Source: a bacterium
Lineage (GTDB): Bacteria; Ratteibacteria; UBA8468; B48-G9; JAFGKM01
Direction of reading: 5' to 3'
DNA: 6,024 bases
Assembly: GCA_023230585.1 (NCBI GenBank)
Contig: JALNXB010000087.1
Location: 1-6,024 of the forward strand
The translations under genes and the position numbers were made by a program. The notes beneath the pieces are model-generated. The model saw only the letters and a list, made by a program, of their open reading frames with translations, searched no databases and was not told the origin of the DNA. Of the stretch, positions 5,951 through 6,024 are shown in pieces. Each line of letters starts with the position of its first letter. Within the stretch, counting starts at the first letter, position 1.

Positions 5951-5985
5951 CCCCTCACCTTGCATCCTCTCCCCCAGAGGAGAGG
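5951..5985. repeat. CCCCTCACC...CCTCTCC/GGAGAGG repeat
   Basis: CCTCTCC at 5966-5972 pairs with GGAGAGG at 5979-5985, preceded by CCCCTCACC. This matches the well-known 'CCCCTCACCCTAACCCTCTCCCCC...GAGAGG' class of dispersed intergenic repeats. It is non-coding and uninformative about neighbouring genes. Confidence 0.7.
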
Positions 5986-6000
5986 CAAATAAGGAAAGAT

Positions 6001-6024
6001 TGTCATTCCGGACTTGATCCGGAA
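6001..6024. repeat. Palindromic repeat TGTCATTCCGGA...TCCGGAA, cut by window edge
   Basis: TTCCGGA (6006-6012) and TCCGGAA (6018-6024) form a perfect 7-bp inverted repeat around CTTGA. The wording 'GTCATTCCGGACTTGATCCGGAA' is a common dispersed bacterial repeat. The element probably continues past the right edge. Confidence 0.75.

Larger units (their letters stand above)
5599..6024. other. Intergenic region rich in small inverted repeats, no convincing gene
   Basis: This 426-nt region is visibly more G+C-rich than the genes and contains at least four short palindromic elements and an eight-G run (5810-5817). Open frames of up to 97 codons exist but run straight through the repeats, have mixed low-complexity composition and resemble no protein family. 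A 29-codon frame from ATG 5644 after GAGGG is also unconvincing. I see no clear intrinsic terminator immediately after 5598. Confidence 0.7.

Overview
This is an AT-rich stretch (roughly two-thirds A+T by eye) with all genes on the + strand. It probably comes from an uncultured Gram-negative environmental bacterium. The right end carries several short palindromic intergenic repeats of types I remember from Nitrospirota, Planctomycetota (anammox), Deltaproteobacteria and candidate-phylum genomes. The sequence does not allow a firmer taxonomic call. No rRNA, tRNA, CRISPR array, transposase or integrase is visible.

Left block (1-2394): a possible tail of an upstream gene; an exported, membrane-anchored protein of unknown function (167-928); and a cytoplasmic ankyrin-repeat protein (994-2394) fused to an uncharacterised C-terminal domain with a 'GxIKWGTS' motif. 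The two complete genes are closely spaced and use the same AAAGGGGG-type ribosome binding site, so they are probably co-transcribed.

Middle (2559-3836): a 425-residue protein. Its N-terminal half is Ala/Lys/Glu-rich and helical. Its C-terminal half looks like a papain-fold, C39-like cysteine peptidase with candidate residues Cys228, His368 and Asn384.

Right block (3866-5598): a tandemly duplicated cassette with a 956-bp period. Each unit is a short peptide-coding segment ending directly in the ribosome binding site (TAAAGGAG) of a 226-residue protein. Those two proteins each hold two DTG aspartic-protease motifs and two hydrophobic-hydrophobic-Gly motifs, so they look like miniature single-chain two-lobed retropepsins. 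The peptide segment is identical for 68 nt between copies, while the proteases have diverged to about two-thirds identity. In the second unit the peptide is a full 49-codon ORF with a charged K/E leader, a Gly-Gly and a 26-residue cationic Ser/Thr/Tyr-rich tail. In the first unit only the tail remains and the start codon appears to be lost (ATA where ATG is expected).

Right end (5599-6024): intergenic, with a cluster of small inverted repeats and no convincing gene.

The most interesting reading, which is inference, is a peptide-plus-protease locus: one small peptide (possibly a modified or processed peptide, or a translational leader), two mini aspartic proteases translationally coupled to it, and a nearby C39-like cysteine peptidase. 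No transporter or modifying enzyme is visible, and the Gly-Gly leader fits the classical consensus poorly, so this remains a hypothesis.
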